Below are positions 34,967-43,664 of a stretch of 64,000 nt of DNA, piece by piece. The position numbers and the translations under genes are program-made. The notes under the pieces are model-generated. The model ran no database searches. It was not told the DNA's origin and saw nothing but the letters and a program-made list of their open reading frames with translations. Within the stretch, counting starts at the first letter, position 1. Every line of letters begins with the position of its first letter. The stretch comes from Burkholderia guangdongensis (GTDB taxonomy: Bacteria > Pseudomonadota > Gammaproteobacteria > Burkholderiales > Burkholderiaceae). The stretch covers positions 26,442 to 90,441 of the forward strand of contig NZ_JACBNX010000022.1 in the NCBI RefSeq assembly GCF_013403875.1. The letters are read 5' to 3'.

Positions 34967-36277
34967 TTGAACACCACCAAAACCGTTGATGCCGCGTCCG
35001 CCGAGGAGCAGCATGTGATGTCGAAGATCGCGCGGCGCCTGCTGCCGATCCTCGTCGTGATGTTCCTGATCTCGTTCATCGACCGCCAGAACGTCGGCTT
35101 CGCGAAGTTGCAGATGGTTCGCAGCCTCGGGATGAGCGAGGCCGCGTTTGGCCTCGCGTCGTCGCTGTTCTTCATCGGCTACCTGCTGTTCGAGGTGCCG
35201 AGCACGCTCGCGCTGCATCGCTTCGGCGCGCGGGTGTGGCTCGCACGGATCATGCTGACGTGGGGCGCGATCACGGTGCTGATGGGCTTCACGACGTCGA
35301 TGTCGGCGTTCTGCGGGCTGCGCTTCGCGCTCGGCGTCGCGGAGGCCGGCTTCTATCCGGGCGTGATCTACTACCTGACGCTGTGGTTCCCGCAGAGCTA
35401 CCGCGCGAAGGTGCTCGGCATCTTCACGCTCGGCAGCGCGCTGGCGAACATGCTCGGCTCGCTCGTCGGCGGGGTGCTGCTGAGCCTGAACGGCGTCGGC
35501 GGCCTCGCGGGCTGGCAGTGGGTGTTCATCGCGACCGGCCTGCCGGCGGTGCTCGTCGCGATCCTCGTGTTCAAGGTGCTGCCCGCATCGTTCAGCGAAG
35601 CGCGCTTCCTGAACGCGCGCGAGAAGGCACTCGTCGCGGCCGCGCTCGAGCGCGAGAAGCCGGCGCACGCGGAGCACGAGCATCCGTGGAAGGCGCTGCT
35701 CGATCCGCGCGTGATGCTGTTCGCGGCAACGTACATGCTGATGTCGACGTCGCTGTACGGCGTCACGTACTGGCTGCCGACGCTCGTGAAGTCGTTCGGC
35801 GTGTCGAGCACGACGAACGGCGTGCTGAGCATGCTGCCGTGGGCGCTCGCGGTGCTGCTGCTGATCTGGCTGCCCGCGAAGCTGCGCCGCTCGAAGAGCA
35901 TTCTCGGCGCGATCGCGCTCGTCGCGGGCGTCGGCGTGGTCGGTTTCACGCTGAGCCTCGTGTTGCCGACGACGCCGCTGCGTTTCGTCGCGCTCGTGCT
36001 CGGCGGCGCGTGCATTCCGCTCCTGTATCCGTGCTTCTGGTCGATGCCGCCGCGCTATTTCTCCGGCGCGCGCGCGGCGGCGAGCGTCGCGGCGATCAAC
36101 TCGATCGGCAACCTCGGCGGGTTCTTCAGCCAGAATCTGATGCCGTTCGCGGGGAAGGTCAGCGGCACCGCGTTCGGGCCGATGATCGTGCCGATCGTGT
36201 GCCTCGCGATCCTCGGGGTCGGCGCGTTCGTCGCGTGGCGCAACGGAGAGCGGCGGATGGCGGTGGCGAGGGTCTGA
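34967..36277 (+). CDS. MFS transporter, anion:cation symporter (ACS) family
   Basis: The 436-residue protein has 12 predicted helices and ACS-family motifs (FLISFIDRQNVGFAKLQM in helix 1, WFPQSYRAKVLGIFTLGSAL in the central region). It would import an organic anion by proton symport. The TTG at 34967 (LNTTKT) is chosen because GAGAGGAG ends six bases upstream; an ATG 17 codons earlier lacks such a site. It lies 64 bases after the binding-protein gene and is probably controlled by the same two-component system. Confidence 0.88.
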   Translation: MNTTKTVDAASAEEQHVMSKIARRLLPILVVMFLISFIDRQNVGFAKLQMVRSLGMSEAAFGLASSLFFIGYLLFEVPSTLALHRFGARVWLARIMLTWGAITVLMGFTTSMSAFCGLRFALGVAEAGFYPGVIYYLTLWFPQSYRAKVLGIFTLGSALANMLGSLVGGVLLSLNGVGGLAGWQWVFIATGLPAVLVAILVFKVLPASFSEARFLNAREKALVAAALEREKPAHAEHEHPWKALLDPRVMLFAATYMLMSTSLYGVTYWLPTLVKSFGVSSTTNGVLSMLPWALAVLLLIWLPAKLRRSKSILGAIALVAGVGVVGFTLSLVLPTTPLRFVALVLGGACIPLLYPCFWSMPPRYFSGARAAASVAAINSIGNLGGFFSQNLMPFAGKVSGTAFGPMIVPIVCLAILGVGAFVAWRNGERRMAVARV

Positions 36278-36442
36278 CCGCGCGGCGGTGCGTGACGGCG
36301 CCGCCCCTGCCTGCCGACGTTGCTTCCGCTTCTCCGACTCGTTTCCCCGACTCGTTTCCCCGACTCGATCTGCCCGACGGCGAATCCGGGCTAAACTGTC
36401 CGACCTCCTTCAAGCGCAACCGTCACCGCAGGAGCGTGCGCG

Positions 36443-36508
36443 ATGATCGATTCTGCCGTCCTTTCCACCGTCTCCCCCGCCGCCGTCGCGCGGGCCGACG
36501 CGCGATGA
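36443..36508 (+). CDS. Possible 21-aa leader peptide coupled to the DedA-PAP2 gene
   Basis: A 21-codon frame with a good ribosome binding site (AGGAG, eight-base spacer) ends in an ATGA overlap with the start of the downstream gene, which itself lacks a recognisable site. The arrangement suggests translational coupling. The peptide (MIDSAVLSTVSPAAVAR...) has no recognisable function. Confidence 0.4.
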   Translation: MIDSAVLSTVSPAAVARADAR

Positions 36509-38514
36509 GAGCGGAAATCCTCGCGTGGCTCGGCGCGGTCGGCGCCCATCCGGCGCTCGTGCTCGCGATCGTGTTCGCGACCGCGTGCGGCGAATCGCTC
36601 GCGCTGATCGGCACCGTCGTGCCGGCCGGCCTCGTGATGTTCGCGGCCGGTGCGCTGATCGGCGCCGGCGCGCTCGACGGCTGGACGACCGTGCTCGTCG
36701 CGGCGGCCGGCGCGATCGTCGGCGACGGCGTCAGCTACGAGATCGGCCGGCGTTTCCACGGCGAAATCGCCGCGTGGGCGACGCGCGTCGGCCGCGCGTC
36801 CGCGTACGCGCGCGGCGAGCAGTTCGTGCATCGCCACGGCGCGATGAGCATCGCGCTCGCGCGCTTTCTCGCGCCGGTGCGCGCGGTCGTTCCGGTCGTC
36901 GTCGGCTGGATGCGCATGCCGCGCCGGCGCTTTTATCCAGTCAACGTCGCGTCCGCGCTCGCATGGGCGCCCGCGCACATCGCGCCCGGGATCGCGTTCG
37001 GCGCGTCCGCGGCACTCGCCGAAGCGGTCAGCGCGCGCCTCGCGGTGATCTTCGTCGTGATCGCCGCGCTGATCGCCGCAGTCTGGTTCGGCGTGCGCGT
37101 CGCGGCGACGCGTGGCGTGCCGCTCGTGCTGCGCGCCGCGTCGGCCGCCGGGCGCGGATTCGCGCGCCGCTGGCCGGGCGCCGCCGAGTTCGTGCTGAGC
37201 CGGCTGCGCCGCGTGCCCACCGCGGTCGCGGCGCTCGCGGTGCTGTTCGTCGCGAGTATCTGGCTGTTCGCCGGCGTGCTCGAGGACATCATCTCGAACG
37301 ACCCGCTGATGCGCGCCGACACCGCGGTGTACACGTTCCTCCAGGCGCTGCGCACGACGCCCGTGGACGGCGTGATGACCGCGCTGACGGTGCTGAACGG
37401 CCGCGACACGGGCCTCGTCGTTGCCGCCGCGTTCCTCGTCTGGCTCGTGATCCATCGCTGCTGGCGGACCGCCGTGTGGTGGCTCGTCGCGGTCGGGATC
37501 GCGGTCGTGCTCGTGCCGGGGATCGACGGCGCGTCGAACGGCGCGCTGCCGCTCGCGTGGCAGCCCGGCAGCCCGCATGCGCCGCTGCCCGACAGCGACG
37601 CTGCGTTCGGCATCCTCGCATATGGCTTCATCGGCTGGGTGCTCGCGCGCGGCCGGTCGGCGGTGTGGAACACCGGCGTCGCGACCGCGGTCGCGCTGTG
37701 GATCGTGCTCGCCGGCTTCGCGCGGCTGTATCTCGGGCAGGCATGGCTGTCGGGGCTGCTCGGCGGCTGGAGCCTCGGGCTCGCGTGGTTCGCGGTGCTC
37801 GCGGGCGCGTACGCGTACGGGCGGATTCGCGACAACGTCGAGCCGAGGGGCGCGCTCGTCGCGGTGACGGTCGTGCTCGCGACGGCCGGCGTATGGACGG
37901 TCCCGCAGCAGTGGCGCGCGGATCGCGAGGCGCGGCTGCAGGCGCGCGCCGTGGTGGCGATGACGGTCGACGAATGGAGGAGCGGCGGCTGGCAGCAGGT
38001 GCCGATGCGGCGGACCGAGATCAGCGGCGATCGCGAGGAATTCCTGCCGCTGCAATGGCGCGCGGCGTCCGACGCGCTCGACACGCATCTCGCGCACGCG
38101 GGCTGGGAAAGCGCGCCCGCGTGGTCGGCGCGCACCGCGCTGCGCTGGCTGCTGCCGCAGGCGCCGGCCGACAGCCTGCCGGTGCTGCCGCGCTATTCGC
38201 AGGGCGCGGGCACGCACCGCGTGTTCGTGCGGGCCGACCCCGCGCAGCCGGGCACGCGGCTCGTGCTGCGGCTCTGGCGCTATCGCTACGTGCTCCAGGA
38301 TGCGCACGGCACGCGGCCGCTGTGGTACGGCGCGCTGTATCGCGAGACGCTGCGCCGCCCCGCGCATCTGCTGACGATCGCGCGCACGACGACGATCGAC
38401 CGTGCGCCGGACATCGCCGCCGCGCTGTCGGTCGACGCGCCGGTCGTGCATCCGCCGGCCGGCGCGGCTGACGTGCCGGCGGACGTGCTGCTGGTGTCGA
38501 CGCCGGACAACTGA
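36505..38514 (+). CDS. DedA-PAP2-LssY fusion membrane protein with degenerate phosphatase motifs
   Basis: The 669-residue protein joins a DedA/SNARE-associated domain (about 10-200, with FLAPVRAVVPVVVGWMRM), a PAP2-like membrane domain (about 245-440) and an LssY C-terminal domain (about 450-665). In the PAP2 part all three catalytic motifs are altered. PSGH is replaced by PDSDA (362-366), the SRxYLGxHWxSD motif reads ARLYLGQAWLSG (406-417, nucleophile His to Ala413, Asp to Gly417), and the K-x6-RP motif ends QP. It therefore probably cannot hydrolyse lipid phosphates, though it may still bind or flip them. The ATG at 36505 overlaps the stop of a 21-codon leader. Confidence 0.82.
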   Translation: MRAEILAWLGAVGAHPALVLAIVFATACGESLALIGTVVPAGLVMFAAGALIGAGALDGWTTVLVAAAGAIVGDGVSYEIGRRFHGEIAAWATRVGRASAYARGEQFVHRHGAMSIALARFLAPVRAVVPVVVGWMRMPRRRFYPVNVASALAWAPAHIAPGIAFGASAALAEAVSARLAVIFVVIAALIAAVWFGVRVAATRGVPLVLRAASAAGRGFARRWPGAAEFVLSRLRRVPTAVAALAVLFVASIWLFAGVLEDIISNDPLMRADTAVYTFLQALRTTPVDGVMTALTVLNGRDTGLVVAAAFLVWLVIHRCWRTAVWWLVAVGIAVVLVPGIDGASNGALPLAWQPGSPHAPLPDSDAAFGILAYGFIGWVLARGRSAVWNTGVATAVALWIVLAGFARLYLGQAWLSGLLGGWSLGLAWFAVLAGAYAYGRIRDNVEPRGALVAVTVVLATAGVWTVPQQWRADREARLQARAVVAMTVDEWRSGGWQQVPMRRTEISGDREEFLPLQWRAASDALDTHLAHAGWESAPAWSARTALRWLLPQAPADSLPVLPRYSQGAGTHRVFVRADPAQPGTRLVLRLWRYRYVLQDAHGTRPLWYGALYRETLRRPAHLLTIARTTTIDRAPDIAAALSVDAPVVHPPAGAADVPADVLLVSTPDN

Positions 38515-38538
38515 ATGCGCCGGCGCCGCGGCGCGCCG

Positions 38539-39084
38539 TTACTCCTTCGCCGGCGCGGCGGCCGCGACCTTGTCGAGCGCGGTCGGGATCAGCTTGTCGA
38601 GCGTCGCGACGACGCCTTCGTAGAACTCGAGCGGCTTGCCCCACGCGTCCGGAATCTCGGTCGACTGGCCGGTTGCGTATTCGGACAGCGTGAACACCTT
38701 GCCCGCCGCCTGCGGATACAGCTTCAGCACTTTCTGCTTGTGCGTTTCCGTCATCGTCAGGATCACGTCGGAATGCTTGACGTCGTTCGCGTCGAGCTGC
38801 GTCGAGCGATGCGCGGACGTGTCGATCCCGCGGCGCTTCATCAGGATCACGCCGTTTTCCTCGGGCTTCACGTCGTACGGATCCTCGTCGACCGCGCGCG
38901 AGATCACGGCGATGTGCGCATGGCGCTGCGCGATCAGCTGATCGGCGATCGCCTCGGCCATCACGCTGCGGCCGGTGTTGCCGGTGTCGACGAACGCGAC
39001 CTTCTTCGGCTCGTCCGCGAGCGCGACGGACGCGCACGTCACGCCGAGCAAGCAGAGCAGCGCGGCGATTGTGATTTTTTTCAT
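38539..39084 (-). CDS. Exported low-molecular-weight tyrosine-phosphatase-like protein lacking the catalytic Cys
   Basis: The 181-residue protein has a cleavable signal peptide (about residues 1-24, ending SVALADE) and then the LMW-PTP fold. The P-loop that is normally C-x-G-N-x-C-R-S reads D33-T-G-N-T-G-R-S40, so the nucleophile Cys is Asp and the second Cys is Gly; Arg39 and the general-acid region (EIPDAWGKPLEFYE, Asp146) are kept. Periplasmic export is itself unusual for this family. Standard thiol-phosphatase chemistry is impossible; an aspartyl-phosphate mechanism or phosphate binding is conceivable. Its 3' end faces the DedA-PAP2 gene. Confidence 0.8.
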   Translation of the reverse strand: MKKITIAALLCLLGVTCASVALADEPKKVAFVDTGNTGRSVMAEAIADQLIAQRHAHIAVISRAVDEDPYDVKPEENGVILMKRRGIDTSAHRSTQLDANDVKHSDVILTMTETHKQKVLKLYPQAAGKVFTLSEYATGQSTEIPDAWGKPLEFYEGVVATLDKLIPTALDKVAAAAPAKE

Positions 39085-39236
39085 GTTTTTCTCATCGAGG
39101 AGGTTGGGAATGTCTCGGTATGGCGGCATCGGGCCGCCCGGGCATCATGCACGCCCGGGCGCGGCGGAAAAAAATTAATGGGGCGAAATGGCAAGAGTGT
39201 GTCGCTTTGGCGCAATTTGCCCCCGTCAACGGCACG

Positions 39237-40184
39237 TCATGCTCGCGCCGTCTGCTCGCCCACCTCCCGGTGGAACAACGCGAGAAACTGCTGCGCCGGA
39301 ATGCTGAGCGGCCGATCGCGCCGCACGAGACTGCCATACGACGGCAGCTTCTGCGCGAGCGTGTAGTCGACGATCGCGACGAGCCCGTGCTCCGCGTTGC
39401 GCTGCGCGACCGTCAGCGGGATCACGCCGAGCATCCGCGAGCGGTCGACGAGGTTCATCGTCGTCAGGATCGAGCCGGTTTCGATCAACCCGCGCGGCAT
39501 CGGCTGGTGATGCATCCGGAATTCGCGCTCGACGACCTCGCGCGCCGGACTGCCGCCCGGCTGCAGAATCCACGGATAGTCGAGCAGCGCGTCGAACCCG
39601 ACCGGCCCCGCGCCCGCGAGCGGATGATCGCGCCCGGACACGACCGCGAGCGCCTCGTCGTCGACCGCGCGGAACTCGCAGTCGCTGCCGACGTCGCGGC
39701 CGATCACGACTTCCAGCACGCCTTCCTGCAATTGCGGCATCAGCCGGTCGCTGGTGTCGACCGCGATGTCGATCGCGAGCAGCGGATAGCGTGCCTTCAA
39801 CTGCACGAGCGCCTCGGTGAGCCGCCCCGGCGACGCGGCCATGATGCTGCCGATCGCGAGCCGTCCGGTGCTGCCGAGCTGCAGTTCCGCGAGCTCGCGG
39901 TTCAGCGCCTCCATGCTGCCGCGGATTCCGCGGAAATAGCCGAGCACGCGCTCGCCGGCCGGATTCAGCACGAGCCCGCGCCCGACCCGATCGAACAGCC
40001 GCTGGCCGAGCGCGCTCTCGAGCTCGGCCAGCATCTTCGTCGCGGCCGGCTGGGTCAGGCCGAGCCGCTCGGCCGCCGCGCGCAGCGTCGAGCACTCGTC
40101 GATCGCGAGCAACAGCGCGATCTGACGCATTCGCAACCGGTTCAGCAACTGCGGCGTCGAGTCGCGTTTGTCGATCGAGCCCAT
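39237..40184 (-). CDS. LysR-family regulator, GbpR type (sugar-acid operon)
   Basis: The 315-residue protein has the LysR helix-turn-helix (CSTLRAAAERLGLTQPAATK, MLAELESALGQRLF) and an effector domain. The N-terminal LLNRLRMRQIALLLAIDE pattern is that of GbpR/PcaQ-like regulators linked to sugars and aromatic or sugar acids. It is divergent from the seven-gene operon beginning at 40360, its likely target; the AT-rich gap contains TTATCGATTCATC-like LysR site candidates. Confidence 0.87.
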   Translation of the reverse strand: MGSIDKRDSTPQLLNRLRMRQIALLLAIDECSTLRAAAERLGLTQPAATKMLAELESALGQRLFDRVGRGLVLNPAGERVLGYFRGIRGSMEALNRELAELQLGSTGRLAIGSIMAASPGRLTEALVQLKARYPLLAIDIAVDTSDRLMPQLQEGVLEVVIGRDVGSDCEFRAVDDEALAVVSGRDHPLAGAGPVGFDALLDYPWILQPGGSPAREVVEREFRMHHQPMPRGLIETGSILTTMNLVDRSRMLGVIPLTVAQRNAEHGLVAIVDYTLAQKLPSYGSLVRRDRPLSIPAQQFLALFHREVGEQTARA

Positions 40185-40359
40185 TTTTGATTACCTCAAG
40201 TTATCGATTCATCAAGAGTTTTCAATTTACCGACTCGATCCGTCTACCTAGCATGAACCCCATATGACGAACGGCCGACTTCCGGCGCCAAAAGCGGAGA
40301 CGCATTATGCAGATGAATTCAACGGTCGCGCACCGCGCGGCGTCCACGGGAGAGCCCGC

Positions 40360-41430
40360 ATGACGACCTCATCGACGCTGCCCGCGACTTTGCCGGCGAC
40401 TTTGCCAGTCGTCGCGCTGACGCTCGGCGACCCCGCCGGCATCGGCGCCGAGCTGATCGCGAAGCTGCTCGCGCGCCCCGACGCGACGTCCCGCGCAAAC
40501 CTGGTGCTGATCGGCGACCGCTGGCTGTGGGAGGCCGGTCAGCGCGTCGCCGGCGTGCGGGTCGACGTCGAGCCGATCGCGTCGCTCGCCGCCGCGCGCA
40601 ACCGGCCGTCGACCGCGCGCCCCGCGTTCGTCGAGCTCGACACGATCGACCCGGCGCAGGTGACGGTCGGCGAGGTGGGCGCCGCGGGCGGCCGCTCGGT
40701 GCTGACGGTGCTGAACCTTTGCATGGACGCCGCGCTCGCCGGCGACGTCGACGCGATCTGCTTCGCGCCGTTGAACAAGCACGCGATGAAGCTCGGCGGC
40801 CTGAAGCACGAGGACGAGCTCCATCACTTCGCCGAATATCTCGGCGTGACCGGCTACTTCTGCGAATTCAACACGCTCGGCGAGCTGTGGACGTCGCGCA
40901 TCTCGTCGCACGTGCCGCTGAAGGACGCGCCGGGCTACCTGAGCATCGAGCGGATCGAGCAGGCGGCCGAGCTGATCTACCGGTCGCTGCTCGCGAACGG
41001 CATCGCCGCGCCGAAGGTCGCGATCGCCGCGTTCAACCCGCACGGTGGCGACGGCGGCAGCTGCGGCCGCGAGGAGATCGACATCATCGAGCCCGCGGTG
41101 AAGAAGCTGCAGGCGCGCGACTGGCCGACCGACGCGCCGTTCCACGGCCCGTTCCCGGCCGACACGATCTTCCTGAAGGCGCAGGCCGGCGACTACCAGG
41201 CGATCGTCACGATGTACCACGACCAGGGGCAGATCGCGATCAAGCTGCTGGGCTTCTCGCGCGGCGTGACCGTGCAGGGCGGGCTGCCCGTGCCGATCAC
41301 GACGCCCGCGCACGGCACCGCGTACGACATCGCGGGCCGCGGCAGCGCCGACGTCGGCGCGACCTGGCAGGCGTTGCAGATCGCGTGCCGGATGGGCGCC
41401 GCGCGCCGGCAGCAGACGATTTCCGCGTAA
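40360..41430 (+). CDS. PdxA-family 4-hydroxythreonine-4-phosphate dehydrogenase-like protein
   Basis: The 356-residue protein has PdxA-family motifs: LTLGDPAGIGAELI near the start, CFAPLNKHAMKLGG, the metal-binding His in SSHVPLKDA, FNPHGGDGG and MYHDQGQIAIKL. It is not the housekeeping PdxA by context: it heads a catabolic operon. PdxA2-type paralogues act on phosphorylated tetronates together with a DUF1537 kinase, but no such kinase is present here, so it probably oxidises or decarboxylates another sugar-acid intermediate. ATG 40360 has GGGAG upstream. Confidence 0.85.
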   Translation: MTTSSTLPATLPATLPVVALTLGDPAGIGAELIAKLLARPDATSRANLVLIGDRWLWEAGQRVAGVRVDVEPIASLAAARNRPSTARPAFVELDTIDPAQVTVGEVGAAGGRSVLTVLNLCMDAALAGDVDAICFAPLNKHAMKLGGLKHEDELHHFAEYLGVTGYFCEFNTLGELWTSRISSHVPLKDAPGYLSIERIEQAAELIYRSLLANGIAAPKVAIAAFNPHGGDGGSCGREEIDIIEPAVKKLQARDWPTDAPFHGPFPADTIFLKAQAGDYQAIVTMYHDQGQIAIKLLGFSRGVTVQGGLPVPITTPAHGTAYDIAGRGSADVGATWQALQIACRMGAARRQQTISA

Positions 41431-41498
41431 CGGCTCATCGGCCGCTCGCGATTCACGACAGACCTCTCGCATCAGATCGAATCTCAGGAGACACCGCA

Positions 41499-42671
41499 AT
41501 GAAGATCAAGTCCGTGCGCGCACGCGTATTCCAATGGCAGGGCAAGACCGTGCCGCCGCAGGGCAATTTCTGCTCGAACGCGATGGACCTGCTGTACGCG
41601 CCGCAGGAGACGATGAGCACGTTCCGCTTCCATTCGTGGACGGTCGTCGAAGTCGAGACCGACGACGGGATCGTCGGCCTCGGCAACGTCGCGCTCGCGC
41701 CGCACGTCGCGAAGGCGATCATCGACCAGTACCTCGCGCCGCTCGTGATCGGCCAGGATCCGTGGGACTACGAATACCTGAACCAGCGGATGTACCGCGC
41801 GACGCACGCGTGGGGCCGCAAGGGGATCGGGATGGCCGCGATCTCGGCCGTCGACATCGCGATCTGGGACATTCTCGGCAAGAGCGTCGGCAAGCCGGTC
41901 TTCAAGCTGCTCGGCGGCCGCACGAAGGAAAAGATTCCCTGCTACTACTCGAAGCTCTATCGCACCGACCTGAAGGAGATGCAGGCCGAGGCGCAGACAT
42001 TCCTCGACCAGGGCTTCCGCGCGTTCAAGATGCGCTTCGGCTACGGCCCGGCGCACGGGCAGCAGGGCGTCGTCGAGAACCTGAAGTCGGTCGAGGCGGT
42101 GCGCGAAGTGATCGGCTACGACAACGACCTGATGCTCGAGTGCTACATGGGCTGGAACCTCGAGTACGCGAAGCGGATCCTGCCGAAGCTCGAGAAGTAT
42201 CAGCCGCGCTGGCTCGAGGAACCGGTGATCGCCGATGACATCGACGGCTACGCGGAGCTGAACCAGCTGACCAGCATCCCGATCTCCGGCGGCGAGCACG
42301 AGTTCTCGCTGTACGGCTTCAAGCAACTGCTGGACCGCAAGGCGGTGTCGGTCGTCCAGTACGACACGAACCGGGTCGGCGGCATCACGATGGCGCACAA
42401 GATCAACGCGCTGTGCGAGGCGTACAGCGTGCCGGTGATCCCGCACGCGGGCCAGATGCACAACTATCACCTGACGATGAGCACGCTCGCGTCGCCGATG
42501 AGCGAGTACTTCCCGATGTTCGACGTCGAGGTCGGCAACGAGCTGTTCTATTACATCTTCGACGGCGAGCCGGTTGCCGAGAACGGCTTCCTGCAGTTGC
42601 GCGACGACGTGCCGGGCCTCGGTCTCACGCTGAAGACTGAATTCCTCGACCAGTTCGAGATCGTGGAGTGA
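41499..42671 (+). CDS. Enolase-superfamily sugar-acid dehydratase (L-rhamnonate/L-lyxonate dehydratase-like)
   Basis: The 390-residue mandelate racemase/muconate lactonizing-type enzyme has metal ligands Glu214 (LMLECYMGW), Glu240 (RWLEEP) and Glu266 (GGEHEFS) and general base/acid His316 in IPHAGQMHNYHL. The placement of His316 without the usual KxK of MLEs fits the rhamnonate-dehydratase group, which removes water from L-rhamnonate, L-lyxonate or related acids to give 2-keto-3-deoxy acids. The downstream DapA-like enzyme and 2-oxoglutarate-semialdehyde dehydrogenase favour a pentonic acid. CAGGAG precedes ATG 41499. Confidence 0.88.
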   Translation: MKIKSVRARVFQWQGKTVPPQGNFCSNAMDLLYAPQETMSTFRFHSWTVVEVETDDGIVGLGNVALAPHVAKAIIDQYLAPLVIGQDPWDYEYLNQRMYRATHAWGRKGIGMAAISAVDIAIWDILGKSVGKPVFKLLGGRTKEKIPCYYSKLYRTDLKEMQAEAQTFLDQGFRAFKMRFGYGPAHGQQGVVENLKSVEAVREVIGYDNDLMLECYMGWNLEYAKRILPKLEKYQPRWLEEPVIADDIDGYAELNQLTSIPISGGEHEFSLYGFKQLLDRKAVSVVQYDTNRVGGITMAHKINALCEAYSVPVIPHAGQMHNYHLTMSTLASPMSEYFPMFDVEVGNELFYYIFDGEPVAENGFLQLRDDVPGLGLTLKTEFLDQFEIVE

Positions 42672-42673
42672 TC

Positions 42674-43591
42674 ATGAAAGCTCGTTACCAGGGGGTGTTC
42701 CCGGTCGCGCCGACGATCTTCGCCGAGGACGGCGCGCTCGACCTCGACGGCCAGCGCCGCTGCCTCGACTTCATGATCGACGCAGGCTCGCAGGGGATCT
42801 GCATCCACGCGAACTACTCGGAGCAGTTCGCGCTCGGCGACGACGAGCGCGATCTGATCACGCGCACGACGCTCGAGCACGTCGCCGGCCGCGTGCCGGT
42901 GATCGTCACGACGTCGCACTTCAGCGCGCGGATCTGCGCGGAGCGCAACCGTCAGGCGCAGGCGCTCGGCGCCGCGATGGTGATGGTGATGCCGCCGTAT
43001 CACGGCGCGACGTTCCGCGTGTCCGACGCGCAGATCCACGCGTTCTTCGAGGAAGCGACCGCCGGCCTCGACATCCCGCTGATGATCCAGGACGCGCCCG
43101 CGAGCGGCACGACGCTGTCCGCGCCGTTCCTCGCGAAGCTCGCGCGGCAGATCCCGGCGGTGTCGTACTTCAAGATCGAGACGGCCGGCGCCGCGTCGAA
43201 GCTGCGCGAGCTGATCGCGCTCGGCGGCGAGGCGATCGAAGGCCCGTGGGACGGCGAGGAGGGGATCACGCTGCTCGCCGATCTCGACGCGGGCGCGACC
43301 GGCGCGATGACGGGCGGCGGCTATCCGGACGGCATTCGCCGGATCACCGACGCGTACTTCGCGGGCAACCGTGACGAGGCGGTCGCGCAGTATGCGCGCT
43401 GGCTGCCGCTGATCAACTACGAGAACCGCCAGTCGGGCTTCCTCACCGCGAAGGCGCTGATGAAGGAAGGCGGCGTGATCGCGTGCGACAAGCCGCGCGC
43501 GCCATGGCCCGAGCTGCATCCGCAGGTTCGCGCGGGGCTCGTCGACGCCGCGCGCCGGCTCGATCCGCTCGTGCTGCGCTGGGGCCGCTGA
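42674..43591 (+). CDS. DapA-family (dihydrodipicolinate synthase-like) 2-keto-3-deoxy-acid dehydratase/aldolase
   Basis: The 305-residue TIM-barrel enzyme carries the Schiff-base Lys167 in VSYFKIETAG. The usual TTGE loop reads HANYSEQ, and the YNxP motif that holds the catalytic Tyr of DapA reads QDAP (139-142), as in sugar-acid members and not lysine-pathway enzymes. With the dehydratase upstream and the semialdehyde dehydrogenase downstream, the likely reaction is dehydration of a 2-keto-3-deoxypentonate to 2-oxoglutarate semialdehyde. ATG 42674 follows the previous stop by two bases with GGAG in place; GTG 42668 would overlap it. Confidence 0.85.
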   Translation: MKARYQGVFPVAPTIFAEDGALDLDGQRRCLDFMIDAGSQGICIHANYSEQFALGDDERDLITRTTLEHVAGRVPVIVTTSHFSARICAERNRQAQALGAAMVMVMPPYHGATFRVSDAQIHAFFEEATAGLDIPLMIQDAPASGTTLSAPFLAKLARQIPAVSYFKIETAGAASKLRELIALGGEAIEGPWDGEEGITLLADLDAGATGAMTGGGYPDGIRRITDAYFAGNRDEAVAQYARWLPLINYENRQSGFLTAKALMKEGGVIACDKPRAPWPELHPQVRAGLVDAARRLDPLVLRWGR

Positions 43592-43664
43592 CGCCCGTTC
43601 GTCACGGCGTGACAGGCGGTCCGTCAGAAGACCGCCGCCGCCGACCACCAAGACTGGAGACATC

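Noticed and set aside
38539..39084. Arsenate reductase (ArsC, LMW-PTP type)
   Set aside because: The essential Cys residues are missing and the protein is exported; no arsenic genes lie nearby.
40360..41430. Housekeeping pdxA for vitamin B6 synthesis
   Set aside because: It lies at the head of a catabolic operon under a LysR regulator without ksgA, surA or other usual neighbours.
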